NCBI GenBank assembly: GCA_002083555.1
Contig: MSXN01000005.1
Span: 64,208-128,207 of the forward strand
Direction: 5' to 3'
Length of the DNA: 64,000 bases
DNA from: Nitrospira sp. ST-bin5
Lineage (GTDB): Bacteria; Nitrospirota; Nitrospiria; Nitrospirales; Nitrospiraceae
In this document: positions 51,754 through 59,098 of the stretch, piece by piece
Layout: each line of letters opens with the position of its first letter
Position numbering within the stretch: the first letter of the stretch is position 1
Position numbers and translations under genes: made by a program
The notes under the pieces: generated by a model
The model's input: only the letters and a program-made list of their open reading frames with translations
What the model was told of the DNA's origin: nothing
The model's database searches: none

Positions 51754-52272
51754 ATGAAAAAAGGACTGTTAGTCATGATTGCGGTGACAGCCATCGGCTG
51801 TGCCGGAGTGGCGCCGCAGAATGCGATGAGCGGAGAGCCGAAGTCGCCGGTCGAAGGATTTGATATCCACGTACAGGCGCCTCATTTAATGCCGAACGGG
51901 GAGCCTGGAGGACCGTTCCATCACTATTGCAAAGGCATCTCGGACAAGATTCTTCAATGTCTTCTGTTCGACTCTACCGATCCCAAAGCTAAGCTCGTCG
52001 CGATTGAGTATTTCGTGTCAAAAGACCTGACCAGGAAGTTGCCTGCCATTCAGTGGCACCGTCATTTCCACGATCACAAGGTCGAGATTGCCACGGGCCG
52101 CGTGCAGATTCTCGACATGCCGGCCGATCAAGCCGCGAAGGTGGCCGAAGTGGCCGCCGGGACTGACGGTGTGATCTATCACTTGTGGCAGCATGGGCAG
52201 GAATTCCCGGACGGCACGGTGAGCTTCCCGCAGTCACTCGGGCACAAGTTCCCCGGCCATTCAGACAAGTAG
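51754..52272 (+). CDS. DUF1264-domain exported protein
   Basis: A 172-residue protein with an N-terminal lipoprotein-like signal, GLLVMIAVTAIGC|AG. The DUF1264 domain has HVQAPHLMPNGEPGGPFHHYCK, QCLLFDSTDPKAKLVAIEYFVS and a histidine-rich WHRHFHDHKVEIATGR. DUF1264 is the bacterial relative of plant oil-body-associated proteins; its function is unknown, but the His cluster may bind metal or haem. AGGAGG lies 9 bases before ATG 51754. A cytochrome c and barrel pair follows after a terminator. Confidence 0.72.
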   Translation: MKKGLLVMIAVTAIGCAGVAPQNAMSGEPKSPVEGFDIHVQAPHLMPNGEPGGPFHHYCKGISDKILQCLLFDSTDPKAKLVAIEYFVSKDLTRKLPAIQWHRHFHDHKVEIATGRVQILDMPADQAAKVAEVAAGTDGVIYHLWQHGQEFPDGTVSFPQSLGHKFPGHSDK

Positions 52273-52285
52273 ACGATCGTTGATC

Positions 52286-52336
52286 GGGCCAGCCCCGTCT
52301 TTGTTGATGTGGGCTGGCCCCCTCACGCTTTTTCAC
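52286..52336 (+). terminator. Terminator between the DUF1264 gene and the cytochrome c gene
   Basis: GGGCCAGCCC (52286-52295) pairs with GGGCTGGCCC (52311-52320) over 10 bp with a 15-base loop, followed by CCTCACGCTTTTTC. Confidence 0.7.
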
Positions 52337-52370
52337 TGCATAGGCCGGATTCCATCGCTGAGGGGGTGCC

Positions 52371-52829
52371 ATGATGGCGCAGGGTTGTCGACATTGGGTG
52401 TTGCTGGGTTTGTTCATCATGGGCATGGTCGGGCCGGGACCAACCGTGGCGTCAGCGACTGAGGCGGCTGTGCTCAAGCCTCGCGTGCCGGCCGATAAGA
52501 TTGATGAGGCCAAAACGTGGACCAACCCATTTGAGGCGACGCCTGAGAATATCGACAAGGGGCGGGCGCTGTTTCATGGCAAGGCATTTTGCGTAACCTG
52601 TCACGGGAAAGAGGGGAAGGGGTTGGGAGATATCCCAGGCCTCGTCGGCAAGCTCCCGCGTAATTTCACCGACAAGATCTGGCAGGCCGCTCGTACGGAC
52701 GGTGAACTCATCTGGATTCTCAAGAATGGAAGCCCAGGTACCGATATGGCCTCATTTGTCCCGCTGGTTCTCACCGAAGAAGAAGCCTGGCATGTCCTGC
52801 TCTATGTGCGATCATTCGGGCAGCCATAA
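52371..52829 (+). CDS. Monohaem cytochrome c
   Basis: A 152-residue exported protein with signal peptide (LLGLFIMGMVGPGPTVASA) and a single class I haem site CVTCH near residue 75. The context FHGKAFCVTCHGKEGKGLG matches small periplasmic cytochromes. Met ligand candidates lie in DMASFVPLV. It probably carries electrons in the periplasm, plausible in a nitrite oxidiser, but no specific partner is shown. It is 10 bp from the outer-membrane barrel gene, so the two form a transcription unit. Confidence 0.86.
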   Translation: MMAQGCRHWVLLGLFIMGMVGPGPTVASATEAAVLKPRVPADKIDEAKTWTNPFEATPENIDKGRALFHGKAFCVTCHGKEGKGLGDIPGLVGKLPRNFTDKIWQAARTDGELIWILKNGSPGTDMASFVPLVLTEEEAWHVLLYVRSFGQP

Positions 52830-52839
52830 TCTGATCGGC

Positions 52840-53850
52840 ATGGCCCGGCCTCTTTTGCGCCGCTCATTTTTCTTCGCGGTTATTCTTCTCGCTCTGATCA
52901 GTCCTCCCGGTCGCGCCATGGCGGAATGGACTGCCACCGCTGAGACCAAAGTGCTCTACACCGACAACGTGTTCGAACTCTCTTCCTCGCGGCGTCTGGC
53001 GCTGGCTGAAGATCCCAGTCAGCCGGCGGTCGTGCCCGTCAACAAAGCCAGCGACGTGGTGTGGGAACCGTCGATCGATGTTCGCCACCGCTCGCGCCCG
53101 ACGAATCTTGGCGATACTGAAGTGTCAGTAAAAGCAGCGGGTTTCCTGTTCACAGACAATCCGATTTTCAATCACGGGAATTACCGCATTCAGGTGAAGC
53201 AGGCACTGGATGCCGATACGTCCATCCTGATCCGGTACCGGTTTGTCCCGAATCTTTTTCTCGGTCCCAATACGGAGCGCCGGACCGGTCTCCGCCTTCC
53301 AGAAGAAGAGCGGGTGACGTCACATATTTGGCGAGTGCAGCTTGAACGGCGGCTGTCGGATTCGTTGATCGGCACGCTCGTCGGCCGGTACGGCCTCCGG
53401 CAATTTAACGACGTGTTCGCCGAGCGCGATACCGCCTTCTGGAGCGCGGGGCCGCAGGTGGAGTGGTTGGTGATGTCGCGGCTCACGCTCAGCCTGGCCT
53501 ATTTGTTCGAGCAGGGCCTGGCCGATGGGCGCGAGCAGCCCCAATTTAGAGACGACGTCTCGTATCGCCAGCACTTTACGTCGATTGGCGCTACGGTACA
53601 GATCTCCGAGTCACTCTCTTTGGTAGTTGGGTATGCCTACCGGCGCAAAGAATTTACGAGTGAGATCGTCGGCGATTCGAATCGAGGCGTCGTGGACACG
53701 ACTCACCAAGGATCCGCCGAATTTCAGTACCGCCTCACACCTGCTGCCGTCATGACACTGGGCGTGCAGCGATCGCAGCGCTTGTCGAACGTGACCTCCC
53801 GGGAATTTTTCAATACCAATACGTCATTCGGGTTGCAGTACCGGTTCTAA
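52840..53850 (+). CDS. Outer-membrane beta-barrel protein
   Basis: A 336-residue exported protein, signal ALISPPGRAMA|EW. The mature sequence alternates short amphipathic strands (ILIRYRFVPNLFLG, RLTLSLAYLFEQGL, LSLVVGYAYRRKEF) and ends in FGLQYRF with the terminal Phe required for BAM insertion. The start TATAETKVLYTDNVF resembles outer-membrane beta-barrel families with unknown function. It starts 10 bp after the cytochrome c and overlaps none of it; co-expression hints at a periplasmic redox role, which is an inference. Confidence 0.76.
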   Translation: MARPLLRRSFFFAVILLALISPPGRAMAEWTATAETKVLYTDNVFELSSSRRLALAEDPSQPAVVPVNKASDVVWEPSIDVRHRSRPTNLGDTEVSVKAAGFLFTDNPIFNHGNYRIQVKQALDADTSILIRYRFVPNLFLGPNTERRTGLRLPEEERVTSHIWRVQLERRLSDSLIGTLVGRYGLRQFNDVFAERDTAFWSAGPQVEWLVMSRLTLSLAYLFEQGLADGREQPQFRDDVSYRQHFTSIGATVQISESLSLVVGYAYRRKEFTSEIVGDSNRGVVDTTHQGSAEFQYRLTPAAVMTLGVQRSQRLSNVTSREFFNTNTSFGLQYRF

Positions 53851-53883
53851 GAGGCAGGGCGGTATCGGCGGGCCTCTTGCGGA

Positions 53884-53935
53884 TATGCCAATTATGGCAT
53901 AGTATACTGCCGGTACAGCACTAGTATGGTACCGG
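53884..53935 (+). promoter_or_regulatory. Promoter-operator of the RelE/HigA-type toxin-antitoxin genes
   Basis: A 7-bp inverted repeat TATGCCA-ATTA-TGGCATA (53884-53901) is followed by TATACT (53903-53908, -10) and a second inverted repeat CCGGTAC...GTACCGG (53910-53916/53929-53935). The operator pair suits autorepression by the antitoxin. Confidence 0.65.
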
Positions 53936-53973
53936 AGTTGTGACGGTATGCGTTCAAGGATTGGTCGGGATTA

Positions 53974-54307
53974 ATGAAATCGGTTCATTTTGTCGGATCT
54001 TCTAAGGAGGATTTGCGGGAGTTTCCCGAAGACGCGCGGGAGACTGTGGGGCATCAACTCTTCAAGAGTGCAACAGGGAAAAGAACCGGATGATTGGAAG
54101 CCGATACCCACAGTCGGGCCAGGGGTCAACGAAATCAGGGTGTGGGAAAACAGTGGGACCTATCGGGTCATCTACGTAGCGAAATTTGTAGAGGCCGTCT
54201 ATGTGTTGCATGTCTTCGAAAAACGATCTCAGAAGACTCCGAAAGGCGACATCCACCTAGCCAGAGGCCGATATGCCGACTTGTTGAAGTGGAGGAAGGA
54301 GCAATAA
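53974..54307 (+). pseudogene. RelE/HigB-like toxin gene with a 1-nt frameshift
   Basis: The phage-Gp49-like/HigB toxin is split: from ATG 53974 the frame reads MKSVHFVGSSKEDLREFP and on to GHQLFK, then leaves frame. One extra A at 54067 in AAGAGTGCAACAGG shifts it; the other frame continues VQQGKEPDDWKPIPTVGPG and RVIYVAKFVEAVYVLHVF to the end KWRKEQ. Together they make a normal toxin of about 110 residues. The intact antitoxin follows. Either the toxin is inactivated, or the base is an error, or a programmed shift exists. Confidence 0.82.
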
Positions 54308-54309
54308 TT

Positions 54310-54666
54310 ATGACACGCACAACTGTTACCAAAGGCAGTGGAAACGTATTTCGAGATTTAGGGTTTTCCGAAGCAAAGTCCGCCGAGCTGATTCTGAAAA
54401 GCAGTTTGCTTCAAGCGTTGCAAGGGACGATTAAAAGACGTGAATGGAAGCAGGTTGAAGCCGCCGCTCAGCTGGGGATCGATCAAGCCAAAGTCTCGAA
54501 GCTTCTGGCTGGCCAGATGTCCGGGTTTTCTATCGAGCGCTTGGTTCATTTTCTCTCGCTGCTCGGCCAGGATGTGGAGGTAACGGTTCGTAACGCCCCT
54601 CGTGGAAGACGGCGTGGAACGGTACGGGCCAAGGTTGCTAAAAAGTTGGAAAAAGTCTCCGGATAA
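54310..54666 (+). CDS. HigA/XRE-type antitoxin
   Basis: A 118-residue helix-turn-helix antitoxin of the toxin-antitoxin pair: SLLQALQGTIKRREWKQVE, AAQLGIDQAKVSKLLAGQMSG (the XRE helices) and SIERLVHFLSLLGQDVEVTV, then a basic RGRRRGTVRAKVAKK tail. GGAGGAAGGAGC precedes ATG 54310, 2 bp after the toxin stop. It is intact although the toxin is frameshifted, so it may still repress its promoter or act in trans. The 248 bases to tRNA-Lys contain no further gene. Confidence 0.85.
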   Translation: MTRTTVTKGSGNVFRDLGFSEAKSAELILKSSLLQALQGTIKRREWKQVEAAAQLGIDQAKVSKLLAGQMSGFSIERLVHFLSLLGQDVEVTVRNAPRGRRRGTVRAKVAKKLEKVSG

Positions 54667-54915
54667 CCTGTCGAATTCAGATCACTGAAGGAAAGCGCCC
54701 GATCCGTTCCGCTCGTTGCTAACCGGCTTTGCTTTGAAAGAAACAGGACAAGAACTTTCAACGCAAGCTGGGCTTTCAAAATTCTCCTTTTAAAAATTAA
54801 GAAGTGCGCAAGCAGGAGAAATTGCACGGGAACAGAAAATTTTTTCTGTGATTCGTCTACGCGGCGTCTACACCGTTGACTGACTTGAAAGATGCAGGTT
54901 GTAAGTGTTTGATTT

Positions 54916-54991
<76 letters not shown>

Positions 54992-55052
54992 ACCTAGGTA
55001 TGTGCGATGCGGAGGTCTTTGTGCAGTCGTGATCCTTGTCTGTACTTGCTGA

Positions 55053-55129
55053 TGGTGCGCCTGACAGGATTTGAACCTGTGGCCCTCAGCTCCGGAGGCT
55101 GATGCTCTATCCAGCTGAGCTACAGGCGC
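55053..55129 (-). tRNA. tRNA-Arg (anticodon CCG)
   Basis: A complete 77-nt tRNA on the minus strand: acceptor GCGCCTG/CAGGCGC, D arm TAGCTCAGCTGGATAGAGCA, anticodon loop CTCCGGA (CCG, reading CGG), T arm GGTTCAAATCC; encoded CCA at 55053-55055. Confidence 0.95.
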
Positions 55130-55176
55130 TCCCGTAAGCAAGGACTGGCACCTTACCATAGCGTGAAAGTCTCTGT

Positions 55177-55824
55177 CTAGGCGGTGTGAAGATGGGCGAG
55201 AGGGTGTTTTTTGGGGAGGAAGGCATAGGGGAGCAGGAGCTCTTCTCCCTGGCATTGCTGCATTCGGTGCAGCGCGGTCAGTTGTTGAGACTCTTCTCCG
55301 GCCAGCCGGTCTTCTTCTTCTCGAAATGGAGAAGAAAGGCGAATGATCGGGATAGCGGTTTGGATGTCGCAGGCGCCTTCGACGCATCCATCATGGTCCG
55401 GGGGGATGCCCATGGAGCGACAGGTGAGCGGCCGAAAGGCATAGACTGCGCAATCCCCCTCGGAGGTGAGCGCGGGGCAGGGCAAGTCCTGGAACTCTTC
55501 CGCCAGTTGCTCGGTGAGACGGTCGGGCCAGTTGTCCAGCATCGATGACGAAGAGAGGCGGGGAAAACGCGCTTCGATTGCCGTCACCTGAGCCTGAGCC
55601 TTCTGTTGGATGGACTGGCGTTGTGCGTTCGGAAGCCGGGTAAGTCCTTCTTGAAGCTGGTGCTGATCCAGAATCGTGACGGGAAACGTGCCGATGCAGC
55701 AATGGCAGCAGCCTTGACGGCAGGGCAGCTGCTCTAAAAGGGCTGCCGCGGCCCGTTCGAACCATCGGGAGGTTTTCTCAGAAAGTGAGGAGAGACTGGT
55801 TGTCGGTGTCGGTTGGTTCGACAC
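55177..55824 (-). CDS. YkgJ-family cysteine-cluster protein (second copy)
   Basis: A 215-residue YkgJ-type protein: LPCRQGCCHCCIGTFPVT near residue 35 and CPALTSEGDCAVYAFRPLTCR with DGCVEGAC near 120-150 supply the metal-binding cysteines. It differs in length and spacing from the first copy at 47479, so the two are not a recent duplication. It ends 47 bp from tRNA-Arg and begins 6 bp from the next gene upstream, so they are probably co-transcribed. Confidence 0.82.
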   Translation of the reverse strand: MSNQPTPTTSLSSLSEKTSRWFERAAAALLEQLPCRQGCCHCCIGTFPVTILDQHQLQEGLTRLPNAQRQSIQQKAQAQVTAIEARFPRLSSSSMLDNWPDRLTEQLAEEFQDLPCPALTSEGDCAVYAFRPLTCRSMGIPPDHDGCVEGACDIQTAIPIIRLSSPFREEEDRLAGEESQQLTALHRMQQCQGEELLLPYAFLPKKHPLAHLHTA

Positions 55825-55830
55825 AAGCTG

Positions 55831-56388
55831 TCATTCTTCCTGCGGAGCCATGTCCACAATGAGGTCGCCCTTGGGCGAGTAAAAGCCCTGGTCGTCGATC
55901 TGGACGATCCCGTTGCACTGTTCCTGGTAGAACTCCAGAATCCAGCCGTTGAAATCGTAGCCCTCGTCGGTCATGTCATCTTTTGAAAAACGGGTGGTGA
56001 GAATGAACTGTGCGCGATTGACGAATTCAAGCGCGAGCTGGGCTTCAATGTCTTCGTAGGCCGTCAGCAGATCGCGGTATTGTGTCTGTTCCTGGCCGAA
56101 GACGTCTTGATAGGTGCCGCGATCACGTACGCAAAATAATTGAATCGGCTTCCGGTCGCGGTGATAGCCCAGGGAAATTTGCACCCAGGCCCACTCATCG
56201 AGAGCCGCGTCATCAATGTTGGTCGGGACGATGGGCGTCTGCCCGCGGGCTTTCAAGAAATCGATCAAGAGCCGGAGCGGCGGCGAATTCTCTTTCTGGC
56301 AGAATACGCGAGAATATACATAGTTTTCAGCCTGTTCCGACGAGTCCGCTTGCGCAGATGCCGGAAGAATTGGAAGTTCCCTGCCCAT
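55831..56388 (-). CDS. Uncharacterised cytoplasmic protein
   Basis: A 185-residue acidic protein without signal or membrane segment. Features are AENYVYSRVFCQKENSPPLRL, LDEWAWVQISLGYHRDRKPIQ and QYRDLLTAYEDIEAQLALEF, and FNGWILEFYQEQCNGIVQIDDQG, none a known motif. It starts at ATG 56388, divergent from the HU gene with a consensus promoter between them, and its stop is 6 bp from the YkgJ start. It may act with YkgJ, but no direct evidence exists. Confidence 0.55.
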   Translation of the reverse strand: MGRELPILPASAQADSSEQAENYVYSRVFCQKENSPPLRLLIDFLKARGQTPIVPTNIDDAALDEWAWVQISLGYHRDRKPIQLFCVRDRGTYQDVFGQEQTQYRDLLTAYEDIEAQLALEFVNRAQFILTTRFSKDDMTDEGYDFNGWILEFYQEQCNGIVQIDDQGFYSPKGDLIVDMAPQEE

Positions 56389-56530
56389 GATGATCCTTTC
56401 ACTGGAGCCCGTGTTCTTGAGGTGTCCGGCACCTCCGGCCTGAGACGTTTCGCTACTTTACGCCGGGGTCTCAGGCAACTGCAAGAGGGCACTGTAGGCA
56501 TTTCCCCACGCCTGGCCTGTGTTTTTCTCG

Positions 56531-56559
56531 TTGACAGCCTGGGGACTCTTGGCTACACT
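56531..56559 (+). promoter_or_regulatory. Consensus sigma-70 promoter for the HU gene
   Basis: TTGACA (56531-56536) and TACACT (56554-56559) with exactly 17 bases between them, in the 306-bp divergent gap. Transcription would give a 5' leader of about 130 bases before HU; no other gene lies in the gap. Confidence 0.75.
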
Positions 56560-56694
56560 CTCGCGGGTTTTCATGGTGGGAGTGTTGTTGAAGGGCCTTT
56601 CGCCAAACGATTCTCAATTCAGCGTGTTTCAAGAGAGGCGAGTCAACATTCGATTTGTGGTTTTCTTCTTCTCACTTTCTAAGGAGGTTCCCGA

Positions 56695-56982
56695 ATGGCA
56701 AAATCAATGACGAAGTCGCAGATCGCTGACTACATGGCCCAAAAAGCCGGTATGACCAAAAAGGCCGCTGTCCAGATGATGGACGATTTTGCCGCCTTGG
56801 CCTATCGTGAAGCAAAGAACGTCTTCACGGTGCCCGGCATCGGCAAGTTGGTGTTGGCGAATCGCAAAGCCCGGATGGGCCGGAACCCACAGACCGGTGA
56901 GCCGATCAAGATCCCGGCCAAGCGGGTGGTGAAGTTCCGCGTTGCGAAGGTGGCTAAGGACGCAATCCTCGGAAAGAAGTAA
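56695..56982 (+). CDS. HU-family DNA-binding protein
   Basis: A 95-residue DNABII protein: KSQIADYMAQKAGMTKKAAVQMMDDFAALAYREAKN, then VPGIGKLVLANRKARMGRNPQTGEPIKIPAKRVVKFRVAKVAKD. The GIGKLVL and RNPQTG motifs are the HU beta arm, with a variant N-terminal helix (extra MAKSMT). CTAAGGAGGTTCCCGA gives a strong ribosome-binding site. It is distinct from the IHF-type gene at 3149, giving two DNABII proteins in the window. A long terminator hairpin follows at 57058. Confidence 0.9.
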   Translation: MAKSMTKSQIADYMAQKAGMTKKAAVQMMDDFAALAYREAKNVFTVPGIGKLVLANRKARMGRNPQTGEPIKIPAKRVVKFRVAKVAKDAILGKK

Positions 56983-57057
56983 TCGAGGGCTTTCCGTCCG
57001 GCATCGGTGCAGCGCCATGAGTTCTCTGGGGCTTCATCCGCTGCAGGCGACGACATG

Positions 57058-57097
57058 ACAAAGGGCTGGTTCCCCGTCTGGAGAACCAGCCCTTTGT
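57058..57097. terminator. Bidirectional hairpin terminator between the HU and ThiS-like genes
   Basis: ACAAAGGGCTGGTTC (57058-57072) pairs with GAACCAGCCCTTTGT (57083-57097) over 15 bp. It lies between convergent genes and can serve both strands. Confidence 0.85.
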
Positions 57098-57121
57098 ATT
57101 TGTGCCGTCCTGAGTTCTTTT

Positions 57122-57397
57122 TCAGGAATGCGAGGGCGCCAGACCGCTTCCGCCCATCCCGTCATGGCCGACCAGCCTGATCGCGTCGCCATCTTGCACG
57201 AGAGAGTCTTCGCTCGCGATGCGCTTATTGATTGTGACCAGCACTTTCTTTTCCCGCAGCAACTGTAATAAATGGCGGAGTTGAAAGCCTTGGCGCTGAA
57301 TGACCTGTCGAACAGTGAGCGAGGTGGGAATCTCGCAGGCCATGTCTCGCTCGCCGTCGGCTGTTTGTAGTTGCCCGGTCAGGGTAATGGTGACCAT
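57122..57397 (-). CDS. ThiS/MoaD-like ubiquitin-fold sulfur-carrier protein with extended C-terminus
   Basis: A 91-residue protein of the ThiS/MoaD superfamily: MVTITLTGQLQTADGERD, TVRQVIQRQGFQLRHLLQLL, VLVTINKRIASEDSLVQDGD, AIRLVGHDGMGGSG. The beta-grasp fold is evident, but the diglycine expected at the very C-terminus is followed by SGLAPSHS, so thiocarboxylation would need prior trimming or does not occur. GTTG-type neighbours of moaA or thiG are absent. It lies alone, convergent with HU. Confidence 0.75.
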   Translation of the reverse strand: MVTITLTGQLQTADGERDMACEIPTSLTVRQVIQRQGFQLRHLLQLLREKKVLVTINKRIASEDSLVQDGDAIRLVGHDGMGGSGLAPSHS

Positions 57398-57495
57398 CGG
57401 TGCCGCTCCTTACGTTCGCTGGTGTTCAGATCGGATTTTTCCCGTAACGGGTAGGCGTTGACTCAGTCGCGCCGCATCCCGATAATAGCGCCATC

Positions 57496-57903
57496 ATGCA
57501 ATCGTTGGATATCTATAATCCCGGTATGCCGGACCTGCAGTTTGTGTTGTTCGTCTCGGCGCTCTGCACGTCCGACCTTCCGACGTTAAACATCCCCCAG
57601 CCTCTGAGAGACGAGCTCTTTGAGCGCTGTTGGGCGCTGGTTCATACAGGGCCGCCACCGGTTTCGAAACGCGAGCGCGTGTTGGACCTTCGCCATGGGA
57701 ACGATCTCACGCTGGATGCCTGCCTGGAAGCGATCCAATCGATCCTGGGCGATGCCGGGATTACGACGATTACCTGGGATCATCCGCCGAGTCCTCCTTC
57801 GAGGTCCAGTACGCCCGAGGCCCAGCCGTTGATCGATCGCCTTCAGCAACTGTACCCTGACGCGCCTGACATTGTCGATCCGGATGGCGGGCATGCAGGT
57901 TAG
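57496..57903 (+). CDS. Uncharacterised protein upstream of rfbC
   Basis: A 135-residue protein with no family I can name. PGMPDLQFVLFVSALCTSDLPTL, FERCWALVHTGPPPVSKRERV, and a Pro-rich tail PPSPPSRSSTPEAQPLIDRL suggest a small helical domain with a disordered end. Its 3' end overlaps the rfbC start by 11 bp. Co-translation with rfbC is plausible. ATG 57496 is the first start after a stop, without a strong ribosome-binding site. Confidence 0.5.
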   Translation: MQSLDIYNPGMPDLQFVLFVSALCTSDLPTLNIPQPLRDELFERCWALVHTGPPPVSKRERVLDLRHGNDLTLDACLEAIQSILGDAGITTITWDHPPSPPSRSSTPEAQPLIDRLQQLYPDAPDIVDPDGGHAG

Positions 57904-58453
57904 CGCGGCGCCCCTGGAAGGCCTTCTGGTAATCGAGACGAAGCTCTGGCGCGATGCGCGCGGGGCATTCGTGGAGACTTATCATCAGGCGCGCTATCGT
58001 GAGGCCGGCATCGGCGCGACGTTCGTCCAAGACAATTTTTCCTGGTCGCAGGCGAATGTGCTGCGGGGTTTGCACTACCAGCTCAGCCGCCCTCAAGGGA
58101 AACTGGTGATGGTCGTGGAGGGGCGGGTGTTCGACGTGGCGGTCGACATTCGGAAAGGATCGCCGACGTTTGGACAATGGCATGGCGTCGAACTGTCGGC
58201 TGAAAACGGTCGGCAGCTCTATATTCCTTCAGGCTATGCGCATGGGTTTTGTGTGTTGAGTGAGCGGGCCGGGTTCATGTATCGGTGCACGGACTACTAT
58301 CATCCATCGGATGAACGGGGTATCCGATGGAATGATCCGCAGCTGGCCATCGACTGGCCGGCCGTGGATCCTCTGGTATCCCAGAAAGATCAAGCCTATA
58401 AGACGCTGGCTGAGATGCAGGCCGAGCTTCCGCCGTGGACCGCCGCGCGATAA
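57893..58453 (+). CDS. rfbC: dTDP-4-dehydrorhamnose 3,5-epimerase
   Basis: A 186-residue RmlC cupin epimerase of the dTDP-L-rhamnose pathway for cell-surface polysaccharide. Conserved motifs: WRDARGAFVETYH, FVQDNFSWSQANVLRGLHYQ, PQGKLVMVVEGRVFDVAVD (the catalytic His/Asp region), IPSGYAHGFCVLSE and YRCTDYYHPSDERGIRWNDP. Start at 57893 (MQVSAAPLEG) is chosen; an earlier ATG gives seven more residues. The rest of the rhamnose operon (rmlA, rmlB, rmlD) is not here, so it is isolated or belongs to a dispersed set. Confidence 0.92.
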   Translation: MQVSAAPLEGLLVIETKLWRDARGAFVETYHQARYREAGIGATFVQDNFSWSQANVLRGLHYQLSRPQGKLVMVVEGRVFDVAVDIRKGSPTFGQWHGVELSAENGRQLYIPSGYAHGFCVLSERAGFMYRCTDYYHPSDERGIRWNDPQLAIDWPAVDPLVSQKDQAYKTLAEMQAELPPWTAAR

Positions 58454-58466
58454 GCCAGATCAACCG

Positions 58467-58495
58467 TTGAACCCCATGCGGGAGCTATGTTATAC
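58467..58495 (+). promoter_or_regulatory. Sigma-70-like promoter for rubrerythrin
   Basis: TTGAAC (58467-58472) and TTATAC (58490-58495) with 17-bp spacing, 70 bases ahead of the rubrerythrin start; begins just after rfbC. Confidence 0.65.
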
Positions 58496-58564
58496 GCCGT
58501 ACCGTCAATGTAGAGGGTGATCACCACGAACCATCGTAATTTGTCGTCATAGAAGGAGGACTCA

Positions 58565-58993
58565 ATGGGGAAAAGTTTGAAGGGGACCAAGAGCCACGAT
58601 AATTTGAAGGGCGCATTTGCCGGCGAATCGCAGGCCAATCGGCGTTATCTCTATTTTGCGCGCCGCGCCGATATCGAAGGCTATCCGGATGTGGGTGGCT
58701 TGTTCCGCGATACGTCAGAGGCCGAGACCGGCCATGCCTTCGGCCATCTCGATTTCTTGAAGGAAGTCGGCGATCCGGCCACCGGAGTGCCGATCGGCAA
58801 TACCGAAGCCAACCTCAAGTCGGCGATCGAAGGGGAAACCTACGAATATACCCAGATGTATCCCGGCATGGCCAAGACTGCGCGGGATGAAGGATTCGCC
58901 GAACTGGCCGAATGGTTCGAGACGCTGGCCAAAGCTGAGCGCTCGCATGCCAACCGGTTCCAGAAGGGTCTCGATAGCTTGAAGCAAGGCTAA
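58565..58993 (+). CDS. Rubrerythrin (short, without rubredoxin domain)
   Basis: A 142-residue ferritin-like di-iron protein: NLKGAFAGESQANRRYLYFARRADIEG, AETGHAFGHLDFLKEVG, ETYEYTQMYPGMAKTARDEGF and AKAERSHANRFQKGL carry the E-x-x-H carboxylate/His ligands of the rubrerythrin site. No C-terminal rubredoxin domain (CPxC) is present, so electrons must come from another protein. AGAAGGAGGACTCA precedes ATG 58565. It heads the cluster with an Fe-S oxidoreductase and DUF3501 and probably reduces peroxide. A hairpin follows. Confidence 0.9.
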   Translation: MGKSLKGTKSHDNLKGAFAGESQANRRYLYFARRADIEGYPDVGGLFRDTSEAETGHAFGHLDFLKEVGDPATGVPIGNTEANLKSAIEGETYEYTQMYPGMAKTARDEGFAELAEWFETLAKAERSHANRFQKGLDSLKQG

Positions 58994-59013
58994 TCGGGCA
59001 CAGGCATTCTGAG

Positions 59014-59049
59014 GAAGGGTGGGTCGGGCTGAGGTCCGATCCACCCTTC
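59014..59049 (+). terminator. Hairpin terminator/attenuator after rubrerythrin
   Basis: GAAGGGTGGGTCGG pairs with CCGATCCACCCTTC (one G-U) over 14 bp, followed by GTCTTTTC. It may reduce read-through into the Fe-S/DUF3501 genes. Confidence 0.65.
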
Positions 59050-59098
59050 GTCTTTTCTGCCTTGTCTTCCATCCGATCAACAGGAGACAATACCAGCC

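Noticed and set aside
51236..51754. 172-codon plus frame running from inside the PSP1 gene to the DUF1264 start
   Set aside because: Starts inside PSP1 in another frame and contains only low-complexity Ser/Arg sequence; I treat 51450-51753 as a gap.
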